64,000 nucleotides of DNA from Anaeramoeba flamelloides (taxonomy: Eukaryota > Metamonada > Anaeramoebidae): positions 992,001 through 1,056,000 of the forward strand of contig JANTQA010000060.1 of NCBI GenBank assembly GCA_027625915.1, in the 5' to 3' direction. A program made the position numbers and the translations under genes. Under the pieces are notes generated by a model. It did not search any database. It saw only the letters and a program-made list of their open reading frames with translations, and was not told the origin of the DNA. This document shows, one piece after another, positions 48,500 through 59,984 of the stretch (positions are counted from its first letter, which is position 1; each line of letters begins with the position of its first letter).

Positions 48500-49270
48500 C
48501 CATTTCTCAGTAAATAAATCAAGTGATAAAATTATGTAAAATTTTCACTTTTTAATAACTTCACTTATAAAAAATGCTTATCGTTAATAATAGATCTATG
48601 ATCAAAAATTATTCTGAAATATATTTTATAATAACTACTGGAAAATCCAAATTTCGAAAAATTTTTTTTTTAAATTTCAAAGTAAAAAAAATGAAAAAAT
48701 ATTATTGCAGCTAACAAGGTTTTGGATTTAATGTTTTAATTTTACATTTTAGAAATATTTACCAAATGAGAAAGTTATTATTTGACTATTTAAAGAATTA
48801 TTTATTGATTTAAAATGAACAAATAATTTTTTATTTTTGTTATTTCGTTTATTTTTCAAGAGTTTATAAGAATAGAGTAAAATCCATAGATTTTACTAAA
48901 TTCTTATAAATTCTGGAAAACATAGGATACTTCTGTTATGTGTTTTTTAATTTGAGAAATATAGTGAAAATTTATTTAAATTTCCTTTTTCTTCCAAATA
49001 GTAAAAAAAAAAAAAAGTTATGATAATTTTCTTTAGGTTTTCCCGAATAAAAAATAACATAGTAGTTATATATTATTTTGCTTATTGGTTTTTTTGAATT
49101 CTCAAAACACTAGGAAATTTTTTCCAAAATTAAAAAAAGGGAGAATATTAAATATATTTTGCTCTATTCTTTTAAATCCAGGAAAACATAGGGCATAGTA
49201 TATTTATCATTCATGATCCACCCTATCTATTTAGGATTTTTAGATGATAAAACTCATGTTAAAACAATTA
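48500..49270 (+). mobile_element. Palindrome-array element, copy 3
   Basis: The left arm (TTTCACTTTTTAATAACTTC, GATCAAAAATTATTCTG) is followed by a palindrome at 48858-48925 (TTTATAAGAATAGAGTAAAATC and complement). More decayed modules and the start of a right arm near 49200-49270 come next. It lies beside the large foldback, and the two may be one rearranged element. Confidence 0.5.
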
Positions 49271-50789
49271 TTTTTTTTTTCAATCTTAAATAAAAAGATT
49301 TTGACTTGATATATGTTTGGATAAATAACAAAGTCTCAACATTTTTAAACATTAATCAAAATTATCAACAAGAATAATTTATAAAACTGAAGCAAAAATA
49401 GACCAAGTAAGAGGTTTGATATATAAAAGAAGATTTAAATTCAAAAATAAATTAGAAATTCACATTTTTGAAGGTATATCTAAAAAATTTAAAATTTTCA
49501 AAAAAAAAGAGAACTAAAATATTAATTGAAAAGTAGAAAATATAAAAATACTAAATGTGAATCTAAAGAGATTAGTAACTCTTATTTATTTTTTTTTCCA
49601 AAGGTAATAGAGAAATTATTTACACCAATATACAATTAAATATGATATACGACTTTATTTATCTACTTTCAAGTAGATGAGTTATTATTTTTTCAAATAG
49701 TTCATTTTTCCAATGAATTTTCTGTCAAAAGATCCAGATCCCTTTTTATTTGGATTTTTGTATCAAATTAGAAAAAGAAAAATTTGCAAAAAATTATTTT
49801 CAGAAATCCCACTTTTAGTAATTTCTGAGAGTTTGTATGAACAAAAAACCTTGAAACTTTTAATCTTATTTTAAAAATAAAATAACAATAAACAAATATT
49901 GAATACTTGAAGATCTGAAAAAAATAGATCTTCTATTTTATGTACAAATATTGATTAAATTTCTCGAAATTTAAGATATTAGGCAACCTTCTTTAACAAA
50001 TAGTAAGAGTATACACAAGGTACCTTTTGTATTAAAATCAGTTATTTGATAATATCTATTATTTTTTTTTTAATTATTAGAATTATTTATTTGAATTGGT
50101 TTTATTTCTTTGCAAAATCTTTAAAAAATTGAGAAATAATTGTAAAGTCTATTTATACATTTAATCTTTATGTTATTAATAACTCACTGAAAAAAATTAA
50201 GATTGAGTTATTAATTATTAATTATTAATTATAAATAATCAAATTAAAAAGTATTCCTTGAGATTTTATGTTGTAATTTCCCAGGTTTTAAAAAAGTATT
50301 TTGGGAGAATTTTTAATCTGATTATTTGGTTTTTTTTTCTCATATTTTTTTTCTTCAATAAAGCCAAAAAAATATATTGAACTGTTTTTTGAAATATATA
50401 TATATATATATATATTAAAGTTTAAAATAATTATTGGAATTTTTTTTGGGATTAAGTAGATTGTTTAAACCATGTTATTTCAGAACTTGGTTTTTTTTTT
50501 TTAAAATGTATTTTTCTACACTCCCTTAACAGATTTTAAGATTTCTTTCTTTCAAGTATATGTTTTTTTTTTACATAATTTGGAAGTATATAAGTTGGAT
50601 TTTTGAACTTATCAAAAATGAAAAAAACTGGATCAAACTTTTAAAAACAAAAATTCATTTTAGAAAATAAGATTAAAAGTAAGTTAGCTTTTTATCATAA
50701 TCATATTTTTACTTTGTTTTTCAATTTCAATGTGTGGTTAAAATTTTTTTTATTTTATTAGTAAATTTACTTGAAGATTTTTTTTAGTT

Positions 50790-51250
50790 TACAGTGATCA
50801 AAATAATGCCTGCACAATGACTATATTTCGTGTTTCAAAATATAATCCGTGCTTTTTTTTCTTCTTGTTCCAATGCCACATCCAATTTACTACCCAATAG
50901 TATACCTAAGTACGAATCAATTTTGAAAGTAAACTCCTTGATATTTTCACAAAAATTTAAATTAAAGATTTAATAGTTGAAAATTTTCTTGTTTTTTGAA
51001 ATTTTTTGTTTTTTTTTGATGATAAAAATTTTCTCTATCAAAATTAACTCTATTTTTTGAGACAAACTTTGCAATTTGATCCTTCTTTTTTAGAATTTCT
51101 ATTTGAATAATAGAACTTTAAGAAACCAATACCATATTTAATTAGGGTTTATTGTTGGTTTAATTGATCGGTTGATGTATAGGTCTTTTATAACAAAAAA
51201 ACAAGAATTTTTGTTTTGAAACACGGATTAAACTTATCGACTCCCTTTTT
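50790..51250 (+). repeat. Dispersed repeat F, copy 2
   Basis: It is the partner of 15060-15510, with matching blocks from TCCGTGCT to GATGTATAGG in the same order. Confidence 0.6.
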
Positions 51251-51476
51251 TTTAACAACAATACAATTCCCTTAAGAATTAACGATTTATGGTATTTTTT
51301 ATTGAAATTCAGTGTAAGAAAACTTCAAAAAAGAACTAATTTTCAAGTAACATTGAATTGGTTATTTCAGAAAAAAAAAGATTTTTCCTCTAAGATCCTG
51401 ACCACTCAACAAAAAATAACTCATGAAATTTGACTATCATTGATTCGAACATGAGAGGGACCTTTTTATAACTTAG

Positions 51477-51555
51477 GAGTTTTAAATATCACCTATCAAG
51501 AAAAAACTTGCTTATTTTCCATAAATTGATTCAAATTGCCTTAGATAAAATCAAT
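51477..51555 (+). other. Possible upstream exon of the MUN-domain gene
   Basis: The acceptor-like AACTTAG is followed by 26 sensible codons (SFKYHLSRKN, FHKLIQIALDKIN) and a strong donor GTAAGA at 51556. Its 3' phase is 0, while the next clear exon (51803) begins in phase 2, so another short exon would be required. It is offered as a candidate only. Confidence 0.3.
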
Positions 51556-51802
51556 GTAAGAAAAGAAAATTTGTAGAAATCATTTTTTACAAATTTTTCC
51601 AAACCTTTCCTTAATCTTTTTTTCCTTTTTACCACTTTAATTTTGTACGAACCATTTAGTAGCATTTTGTATGAAGTATTAATACCTTTTTACTTTTTTT
51701 TTCTTAGATTTAACACAAGAGATCTTTTTCTTAAAAAAAGAAAAATTTTTTTTCTTCTTTTTTTTTTTCAAAAAATCACAAAAAATAACGTTTTCCTTAT
51801 AG

Positions 51803-54800
51803 TATCAAACAACAGGAGTTACTTTCTGAACGTAACTTATTACTGAACTATGTTCTGAAAACACAATCGCATCTTTTTCACAACTTACCAGAACCATTAA
51901 AAACTGAAAATGTTAATTCTGCAATACCACAATACCCACTACGTTATACAAGAATACCAATCAAAACATTAATCTTTTCATTAGTCAAAAATGATCCCTT
52001 TGACTTGAACGAGTATCGGTTGCAAAACAGTGAAAAATTAGGATCTGTAGAAAATAATGATTATTTGATTGGATTGAAATTGTACAAAAAAAAGAACAAA
52101 ACAGATCAAGAATTAGAAAACGGAAACAAAAAGACTACTGATCAAAATGGTAATAAAATAACAACAACAACAACAACAACAACAACAAAAACAAAAACAA
52201 ATTTTGGTTCTGAATCTGAAGATTATTCCGATTCGGAAAGAAATAAAAATAAAAACGAAAATGACAATGAAATGGAAACTATGAATACTGGAACTGATCT
52301 ATTACCAAACGGTGAAAAAACTTATCCCTTTGAATTAAAATATTGTCGCGAAATGGAAACATTATCAAAAAGTTTAATAACAAAGATTGGGAAAAGGAAT
52401 TGGTTGAGATGGCCGTTAAATTTGGAACAAATAAATTTGATCTCATTTGAATTATCATATGCGTTATATTGCTTAGAGATTTTGAATGACAATCGAAAGA
52501 TGAAAGAATTTTCGGCATTATTTAAAAAGTTGATTTTAACCAAAATTAATTCGAAGAAAAAAGAGGTTGATGAATTGATTTCTTCTGTCGAAATTTCGAC
52601 AATTTCTTTGCTTCGGAATTTGACTGATAAAGAAAAAAACAATACAAAGAAAAGCAATTTACTTGATTCAACAATTAAAAATAACGAGAACAAGACAAAA
52701 ATGATCAAATATAATTCCACAGGCATTTGTGTTAATTCAAATTTCATTATCTTATTACTATGGAAAATGATTAAAAAAATTACACCAAATCAATTCTCGA
52801 CATGGGGCAATTTTGTATTATGCCTTAAAAGAAGAATATCCATTTTTGCCTGGATAGTTCTTTCCTATTATCAGCAAACAAGTGAAGAAAAGGAATCTAA
52901 AATTTGCAGTGTATTAGTGGAATGTATTTCAATGATTAGTTCTGAAACGAAATTTAATTTGAAGGTGTTCCAGGGAAGACTTGGGCTAATTTTAAAAATT
53001 ATTAATAATTTTGGTAATGTATTAATTTCTAAAAGAATTAAAAGTATTTTATCTTTTCCTATATTGACTTTTGATAAATTAACCAAATCTTTCCCCTCGC
53101 TTATTAGCATTTATCGAAATTCAATGGGGGTCTCTTTAAAACCTTTATTAACTTTAGATTCATTATTGTTTGAATTGTCTGAATCTTTGACTAGATTAAA
53201 AATTTATGAATTAATCAATTTATTAGATGGAATTGAAAAAACAATTGAAACTATTCAACAACAGCAAAAAGAAAAAGAAAAAGAAAAAGTTAATCAACAA
53301 CAAAAAGACAAAGAGATAAAGGGGGAAGAGGAAGATGAAGATGAAGAGGAAAATTCTGAAGAAAAGTATAACAAAGATTATTTAGAACAAGTCATTTTTT
53401 CTGGAATCGATATTTTCTGGAATATATTTCAAGATCTTGATTCACTTTTTTTTGGTCAATTCGAATTATTTAATAAAATATTAAAGTTATTACTCAAATT
53501 TTGTGAAATTATTTTTATAAATAAAAATAAAAATGAAATCATAAAATTATTAATTAGTTCTATATCTAAAGCCCGCTATTCTAAAATGTTAGAAATCGAA
53601 GGGATATACCCATTACAACCATCTACCACTCAAGTTTTATCCTCTTTAGTAAAGCGAATTAGTAAAACATTAAAATCTGATTTTGAAAATCTTATTCCCC
53701 AAATTGGAAAAATATTAATCGAGAATGATCAAGCAATGAATGGAAAGGAAATAGCAAAGGAGAAAAAGAAAGAGGATGTTGATGAAGAGTATACAAAAAA
53801 TGAGAACAAGAATCGAAACCAAAATGGAAATGAAAAGGAGGAGGGCAAGGGAAATGAAATTCAACTTGTCAAATTGGAAGTAAACTTGTGGGATACGGAA
53901 AATTTCAATATGTCTTCATTTTGGATTTCCAATTATACCAATTTGTTAAGGCCAACACTATTTTCATATTTTTGTTCAATTCAAAGATTAGAACCGGGAT
54001 CTGCAACGTTAATTTCCAAACTGTCGAATTATCAAAAATGGTGCTATGATAATGGATGTAAGAAAATCGAACAAATCATGTCGCTTGGCGAATTAGTATT
54101 GGGCCCTACAAATGCGTGGATTATTGAAATAAGCAAACGACTCGAAAATGAAGTAAATGAATTAATTTTAAAGGAAAACTTTCAAAATAGCATTGAAGAA
54201 CAAAAGCACACACCGACTGTTGAAATTCTCTTAAATTCATTAATCGCCACTCTAAACACGGCATTTAAATTATTGTTGCACGACTCTTATTTTGCCATTC
54301 TCGGTCGAATTGTTAATATAATTATTTCCTTAATCTTAAAATATTGCAATTTTCTTGAACTTGAAATCAATAAAGAAAAAGAGCAAGAACAAGAAAACTT
54401 AAATAATAAAAACTCAAAGGAAACAAAAAATCAAAACTCTAATGGGAATTTTACTCAGAATGAAAAGAGCAAAAAAAAAAAAAAAAAAAAAAAAAAAGTT
54501 AAAAGAAGAAATAAATAAGCCCTGGAGAAAAAAAATGCAGATCCCGTTTAGTAAAAACTTTGATAAATACCCCATTGCAGAATTATGCACACGGATCAAC
54601 AATCTTTATTATATTCTACAGAAATTACAAGACATTGAAAATTTAATCAAAACGAAAATAAGTACCATTTTGGGAATAACAGAAACAGAATTTAACAAAA
54701 CAACAAAAACATTAATTGAGCCCATCCGGAGAATGAAAAACCAAATAGACGACCAATTTCTTGCAAATACTATCAGATGGATGTCCGCAAAAATTGTTTT

Positions 54801-55332
54801 GCATGATTTAAAACCCCACCTGATCGATAAATTATATATCTATAAACCAGAAGATAACAGAATTAAGGATACTTTACTGAAATTTGATCCCATTCTAGAA
54901 AGAATGGTTAGCACTTTGCAACAAGATTCAGCAATTGATCTCATTTTAAAAAATTTATTTACAGATTTTATTATATCTTTTGAAAAGGTGGTTTTCGAAG
55001 GCGGGGAAAATAGATTTTTTACAAACGATTCTGGTTTTATTTTGAGTGATATTTCAATGGTTAAAAACTTTTTTATGGCTCTCGATGAAAACGGTAATTG
55101 TAGAGGCATTTCTCGACAATTTGCCAATAACGGATTCTACCAATTTGAACTAATTTTATCAAATTTATTTAATTTGGATACAGATCAATTAATTAATACT
55201 TTTAAAAAGATCAATTCGAAAAAAAGCAATCTCAAAAATAATAATCCAATATTCTCCAAAGAAAATATTTTTAAAATACTTAATCATAGAAATGAAAAGA
55301 GTGCGAAAAAGTTTTGTAAAAAATATTATTAA
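51803..55332 (+). CDS. MUN/DUF810 (PATROL1/Unc13-like) protein, 5' end unresolved, frame break
   Basis: The acceptor CCTTATAG at 51795-51802 opens a frame that reads continuously to 54518. The upstream exon is not resolved; the first codon is split, and reading begins IKQQELLSERNLLLNY. After 54470 a run of 27 A's encodes poly-Lys. The same protein then continues in the +1 frame from there to TAA at 55332. The continuation carries plant PATROL1/DUF810 and Unc13 MUN landmarks: ELCTRINNL, KIVLHDLKPHL, VFEGGENRFF, ISMVKNFFMALDENGN and a final TDQLINTF. A central MHD1-like region lies at about 53900-54360. MUN proteins promote vesicle tethering and SNARE assembly or exocytosis; that role here is by homology. 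Two acidic or Gln/Lys-rich inserts (53250-53360 and 53740-53860) are probably disordered. The frame break sits exactly in the homopolymer, so a sequencing or assembly indel is the simplest reading. Confidence 0.8.
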
Positions 55333-56958
55333 TTACACATTGTGATTTTTTTTTATCCTATTTTTAATATAATTCGATTTATATCTGTGTGGGTGTCTTC
55401 AGCTTTAAATAATAAATTTATTTATTAAATTGGTTTGTTTTTAAATGATTTTACATTCTATTTTTTTTCTTTGAATTATTTTTTTATTTTAATAAAATTA
55501 GGTTAACAAATTATATTTTCACCTTTTATATCCCTTATCTTCCCAAATGTCCGAATTTTATTTTAAATTTTAAGTAATTACAATTTTGATTTAATAGATT
55601 TGAATATTCAGAATTTGTAAATAATTGTCTTTGTATGAAAATTTTATAATGAAAAAAATGTTGAGTTCTACAATAAGACAAAAATAGATCTAAAATAATA
55701 TTTTCAACACTTTATAAATTATTTCTTAGTCTTTTGATTTAATTATTTTTCAATTGAAATATATAAAAACAAATTTTTTTTTTTTGTATTTTTATTTTTT
55801 TTTTTTTTTTTCTAATTAGTTCTTTTTTAATTTATTTCTTTTTTTTTAAAAATTAAATTTGAAAAAAAAAAAATGTTTGAAACTTCAAATTAACATTAAG
55901 AAAAGTGAGGCTTTGTAGTGTTCTTTTAAAATTCACACATTTTACAAGAAAAAAATCTTATTGTTAACAATTTTAATTTTCAAAAGAAATTGAGAAAATT
56001 TTGAGGAGACGTTCCAATAAAAGGGTTTACAAAAATTTTTTTAACATTTTTTTATTTTTGAAATTTAACTATTTGTTCAGGCTTTTCTTTAATGATTATA
56101 GGCTCTGATATGAATTTTATTATTTCTCGTATTTCTAAACAATCTAAGTTTGGTTAATTCTTAAAAATAAAGTGATTTTTTCATTTTTGATTGGGTACCT
56201 TTGAGTGAAATGGAGTTTATATATTCTTATTCTTACAGTGAAGGCACCTTTAATTAAATTTACTTTAAAAGGGTATTTGAAATAATTAAAAGATTTGAGA
56301 TGAATACACAAAAAAAAAAACTTAAAATATAAAAAAGAAATGAAGAAAAAAAAAAAAACACGAATTAATATAAAAATAAATTAATAGCCCACACAAAACG
56401 TGGAAAAAAGGAAAACATTTCCTAATAGTATCACAATTGTTTTTTCAAAAAATCGGAAAGATATGAAAAGATTAAAAATAAAAAAGTTTCACAATTCCTC
56501 TAAATTTAACTCAAAATTATTACTGTTTGGTTTATTACATGATTTTATGGATGTACTCTTTGTAATGAAAAATAGTTTAAAATCTCATAAAATTAATTTG
56601 GTATTTAAAATTTCTTGTTACATGTGAATTAAATAAAAAATTATTAAAAATCACTTTTGAAAAAATTGTGAAAACAAATAGTTTTTAAAAATAGCTATAC
56701 CGGTGCCAGTTAAAGAGATGAAATGGGTAATATTATTAACACTTTTTAAAATCTTGTAAATATTTACTTTTTTGCAAATAACGTTCAATCTAAAATTATA
56801 AAATTAAAAATAATTTTAGATCTGTTTTAAGACAGAATTTTAATTATTTTATTACATTCGATTTATTTAAATTTATTATATTATGAATTTTTTAAAAACT
56901 TTATTCTATTTTTAATAATTTTAAGTTTAAAAAATTTTATTTTGATGAAGATAATGTT
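55333..56958. other. Intergenic, truncated MITE
   Basis: It lies between the 3' ends of two converging genes. It contains a right-hand fragment of the TATAAACTCC MITE (55780-56223). The frame at 56400-56627 has no recognisable features. Confidence 0.55.
55780..56223 (+). mobile_element. TATAAACTCC-family MITE, copy 4 (left-truncated)
   Basis: It matches the right two thirds of copies 1-3: TTTGAAACTTCAAATTAACA, AAAAGTGAGG, TTCTAAACAATCTAAGTTTGG, then ACCTTTGAGTGAAATGGAGT. The AATAGAACA block at the left is missing. Confidence 0.65.
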
Positions 56959-59715
56959 TTATAACAAAATTTGTAAGGATATTCTTCTAGCACTTCTTGT
57001 TCTATTTAAGTTTTTCGATTTTTTTTTATTTCTTTCTCTTTCCAATGCTTCAGCATATTTTGAAGCCATAATTTCAATTTCTTTTTGGATTTGTATGACG
57101 AGATTCTTTTCCTCTTCCTTTTCCCTCCTCCTTTCCTCCTCCATTTTCTTCTCTCGTTCTTTTTCCTTCTCCTTCTCCTTCTCCCTTTTCTCCTTTTCCT
57201 TTTCCTTTTCTTTTTCTTTTTCCTTCCCTATTTCCTCTTCCAATTTTTTTTCCACCTTCTTTTCCCTTTTCATTTCCTTTTTTGTTTCATTTTCTTTTTT
57301 TTTTTCATCACTTATTTCTTTTTCTTTATTTTCTCTCTTTTCTTTTAATTTTTCTTTATGTATCATGATAAAATCATCCAAATCATTATTGGCATTAGTA
57401 TTCTTTTTTTTACCATTCTTTGTAACAAAATATTTTGGAAGTGTCAAAGCTCTTGTATTTCGTGTTTTTGTGCTATTCGGATTTCTTTGAATAACTCTCA
57501 TTTTATTTTCATCATAGCATTTATCGCAGGCCCTTAAAAGGGTTTTTTCAGAAATATAATTAATTTTTAATTTCTTTGACGAGCAAGCACCGCAAACTAA
57601 GCTACCACATTTTCTACAATGGTGTCTCCTTCTAAAGGTGGTGAATTTTTTTAAACAAATTGAGCATTCATCTTTATTAAAATCTGGGTCCCAAACTGGT
57701 GCCAATTCCTGTAAACTGAAATCAAAAATGGAACCCTTAATAGATAAACTTTTTCTTCTATTTTCTTGAATTGCAAAATTCAAATGTTTTAACCAGTTAG
57801 TTTTTTCTTCTTCAGAGGAGGCATAAACAGTAAAGGATTTTGATTTATTTTGGATCACGAAGGAATTTTTTAATTTGCTACTATCCGTAAGATCCTTCAC
57901 ATTCGTATTTATTAAATCCATTCTTCTGTGGAATTGGTATCTCCTGCCGTTGGCGGTGCCATACAATATTAAATCAGTAAATAAAAAAAATTGTCTTTTC
58001 AAGACTTTCTTTCTAGAGACCTTGTTTAATGGCCCCTGGCAGATATAGTACCTGTGCGGCGCAATCAAATCTCTTAATCTCTTTGAATTAAACCGTCTTT
58101 GTATATGTAACATTTTTTCATGATTTTCATGCTTTCTAATTTCCTCATTAATGTGGTGATTAACCTGGGCAATGGATTCTTCTGCTGTTTTTAAATTTGA
58201 ATAATCTAAATGATCTTGATCAATGTGCTTTCTTAAAGATTTTATAAACAATTCATATCTTGGTAATCTTTGAATTGGTAAAATTAAAAAGGAGGACAAA
58301 TCCAAATTATTGTGCTTTTGTTTCTTTAATTCAACCCATTCTTGAAATGATGGGTTTTTTAAACATTTGACCACTAATTTATTAGATTCCTTATATCCTC
58401 TAAAATAGGTTGTATATAATTTAAAAAATGGAATCAATTCTAAAAACAAGTCACCTATAGTTGATTCTTCATCCCAGTTTTCAATTCTTTTTTCTAATTT
58501 ATCTAATAACAATCTATTAATTTTATATATTTCTTTAATATTGCTAAAGATTTTCTCAATGGTATTTTTCGATAACAACATTTTTTCAGTTGAACTTGAT
58601 CGTTCAAGTAGCTCACTCATCATATCGGTAATCAAAATATTTAAATTATTTACGTACAGCTGTTCAGAACCCTTTATTTCTTTAATAATTTTTTCCCGCA
58701 TGGTTTTTTCCTTTTCGGTTTCATTTTCAGTCTTCTCAATTAGTAAACTTATTTTTTTTGTTAAATCATCCTCGTCTTCAACTTGGATTTTAAATGTGGA
58801 TTCAATTTTGGTACTGAACTTCTCTTGTTCTTCTAATTCCAATTTTGATAATTCTTCGGTATCTTCATCGTTATCTTCATCGTTGTCATAGTCCTCTTCG
58901 TCAGAATTTGAAGAAGAAGAATTTGAAGAATTTGAAGATGGATTTTGTTCTTTTTCATTGAAAGTTAAACCTTTTTTGGGTTTTTTTTTGGGTTTCCTTT
59001 TGATACGTTTAATTATTTTTTTTTTGATTAATTTAGTTTTTGATGTTTGCTTGTTTTTTGGATTTTCCTTGTTGTTTGTCTTTGGATTTTGAATTGTTTT
59101 GTCATTGTCCTTGGAATGTATTTTGATTCTTTCTGATTGTCGAATTTGTTCATTAACTATTTTTTCTTTTTTATTTGGTTCTTCTTGCTCTTGTTCTTGT
59201 TCTTTTGGTTTTTTTTTCTTTTTCTTTCTGACCCTTTTTGGTTTTCCGTCCTTCCCAATAATGATTTTAATATCAGGATCATCATCTTTGTTTTTTTTTT
59301 TCTTTTTTTTTCGAACTTTTTTGATTTTTCCATCCTTTCCAACAATTAATTTAAATCCTCTTTCTTTTTGTTTTTCTTCGTTTGTGTTTTTTTTTGTTTC
59401 AGTTACTTTTATTGTTTCGGTTTCTGTTTTGTTCTTTGTCTTTGTTTCTTTTTTCGTTTCTACAATTGTTTTTGTGCCTTTTTTGGTTTTTGGATCTTTT
59501 TCATTTTGTTCTTGTTTCTTCTCTTGTTCTTTTGGTTTTTTTTTCTTTTTCTTTCTTACTCTTTTTGGTTTTCCATCCTTCCCAATAATGATTTTAATAT
59601 CAGGATCATCATCCTTGATTTTTTTTTTCTTTTTTTTTCGAACCCTTTTGGGTTTTCCATTAACCATAATAATTTTTACATCAGAGTTTGCACTTGGTTT
59701 CTTTTCGTCTGACAT
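56959..59715 (-). CDS. DH-PH-FYVE Rho guanine nucleotide exchange factor
   Basis: 918 residues, one exon, TAA stop. The N-terminal third is very basic and contains a duplicated block of about 55 residues (roughly 13-70 and 120-178: VGKDGKPKRVRKKKKKK, DDDPDIKIIIGKDGK). An acidic Ser/Asn/Asp stretch follows. A DH domain lies at about 340-545 (REKIIKEIKGSEQLYVNNL; FLILPIQRLPRYELFIKSL is the conserved helix). A PH domain lies at about 552-665, ending with the Trp helix EEEKTNWLKHL. A FYVE zinc finger lies at about 672-738 with WDPD and RRHHCRKCG, the PI3P-binding signatures. The tail is a Lys/Glu coiled coil with a basic end. This resembles the FGD family: it exchanges GDP for GTP on Rho/Cdc42-type GTPases at endosomal or other PI3P-bearing membranes. 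The order DH-PH-FYVE lacks the second PH usual in FGD proteins. It converges with the MUN gene; their stops are about 1.6 kb apart. Confidence 0.92.
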   Translation of the reverse strand: MSDEKKPSANSDVKIIMVNGKPKRVRKKKKKKIKDDDPDIKIIIGKDGKPKRVRKKKKKKPKEQEKKQEQNEKDPKTKKGTKTIVETKKETKTKNKTETETIKVTETKKNTNEEKQKERGFKLIVGKDGKIKKVRKKKKKKNKDDDPDIKIIIGKDGKPKRVRKKKKKKPKEQEQEQEEPNKKEKIVNEQIRQSERIKIHSKDNDKTIQNPKTNNKENPKNKQTSKTKLIKKKIIKRIKRKPKKKPKKGLTFNEKEQNPSSNSSNSSSSNSDEEDYDNDEDNDEDTEELSKLELEEQEKFSTKIESTFKIQVEDEDDLTKKISLLIEKTENETEKEKTMREKIIKEIKGSEQLYVNNLNILITDMMSELLERSSSTEKMLLSKNTIEKIFSNIKEIYKINRLLLDKLEKRIENWDEESTIGDLFLELIPFFKLYTTYFRGYKESNKLVVKCLKNPSFQEWVELKKQKHNNLDLSSFLILPIQRLPRYELFIKSLRKHIDQDHLDYSNLKTAEESIAQVNHHINEEIRKHENHEKMLHIQRRFNSKRLRDLIAPHRYYICQGPLNKVSRKKVLKRQFFLFTDLILYGTANGRRYQFHRRMDLINTNVKDLTDSSKLKNSFVIQNKSKSFTVYASSEEEKTNWLKHLNFAIQENRRKSLSIKGSIFDFSLQELAPVWDPDFNKDECSICLKKFTTFRRRHHCRKCGSLVCGACSSKKLKINYISEKTLLRACDKCYDENKMRVIQRNPNSTKTRNTRALTLPKYFVTKNGKKKNTNANNDLDDFIMIHKEKLKEKRENKEKEISDEKKKENETKKEMKREKKVEKKLEEEIGKEKEKEKEKEKEKREKEKEKEKEREKKMEEERRREKEEEKNLVIQIQKEIEIMASKYAEALERERNKKKSKNLNRTRSARRISLQILL

Positions 59716-59984
59716 TATTAATTCAAATAAAAATGTGAGTAATTAGGTTAGGAATTTTAAAAATTTATTTTACTTTGATTGAAAAAATTAGAATCAAAGA
59801 GATAGTAGAATAAAAAACACAAAAAATGAAAATTTTTTTCGCTAAAATTTGTTTTAATTGTGAAATGACGAAGATTTTAAATCTCACTATGTATGTTTTT
59901 CATTTAGATCATAATTTACAAAAACTTGGGAAAAGGTCTTTTTTCTTAAAAATATTAAAGTTCATCGGATAAAAAAAAATCAAA

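Larger units (their letters stand above)
45104..51476. other. Gene-free region: LINE remnant and repeat clusters
   Basis: It contains repeat G copy 2, a non-LTR retrotransposon fragment (46278-47270), a large foldback (47690-48240), palindrome-array element copy 3 and repeat F copy 2. No host gene was recognised. Confidence 0.55.
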
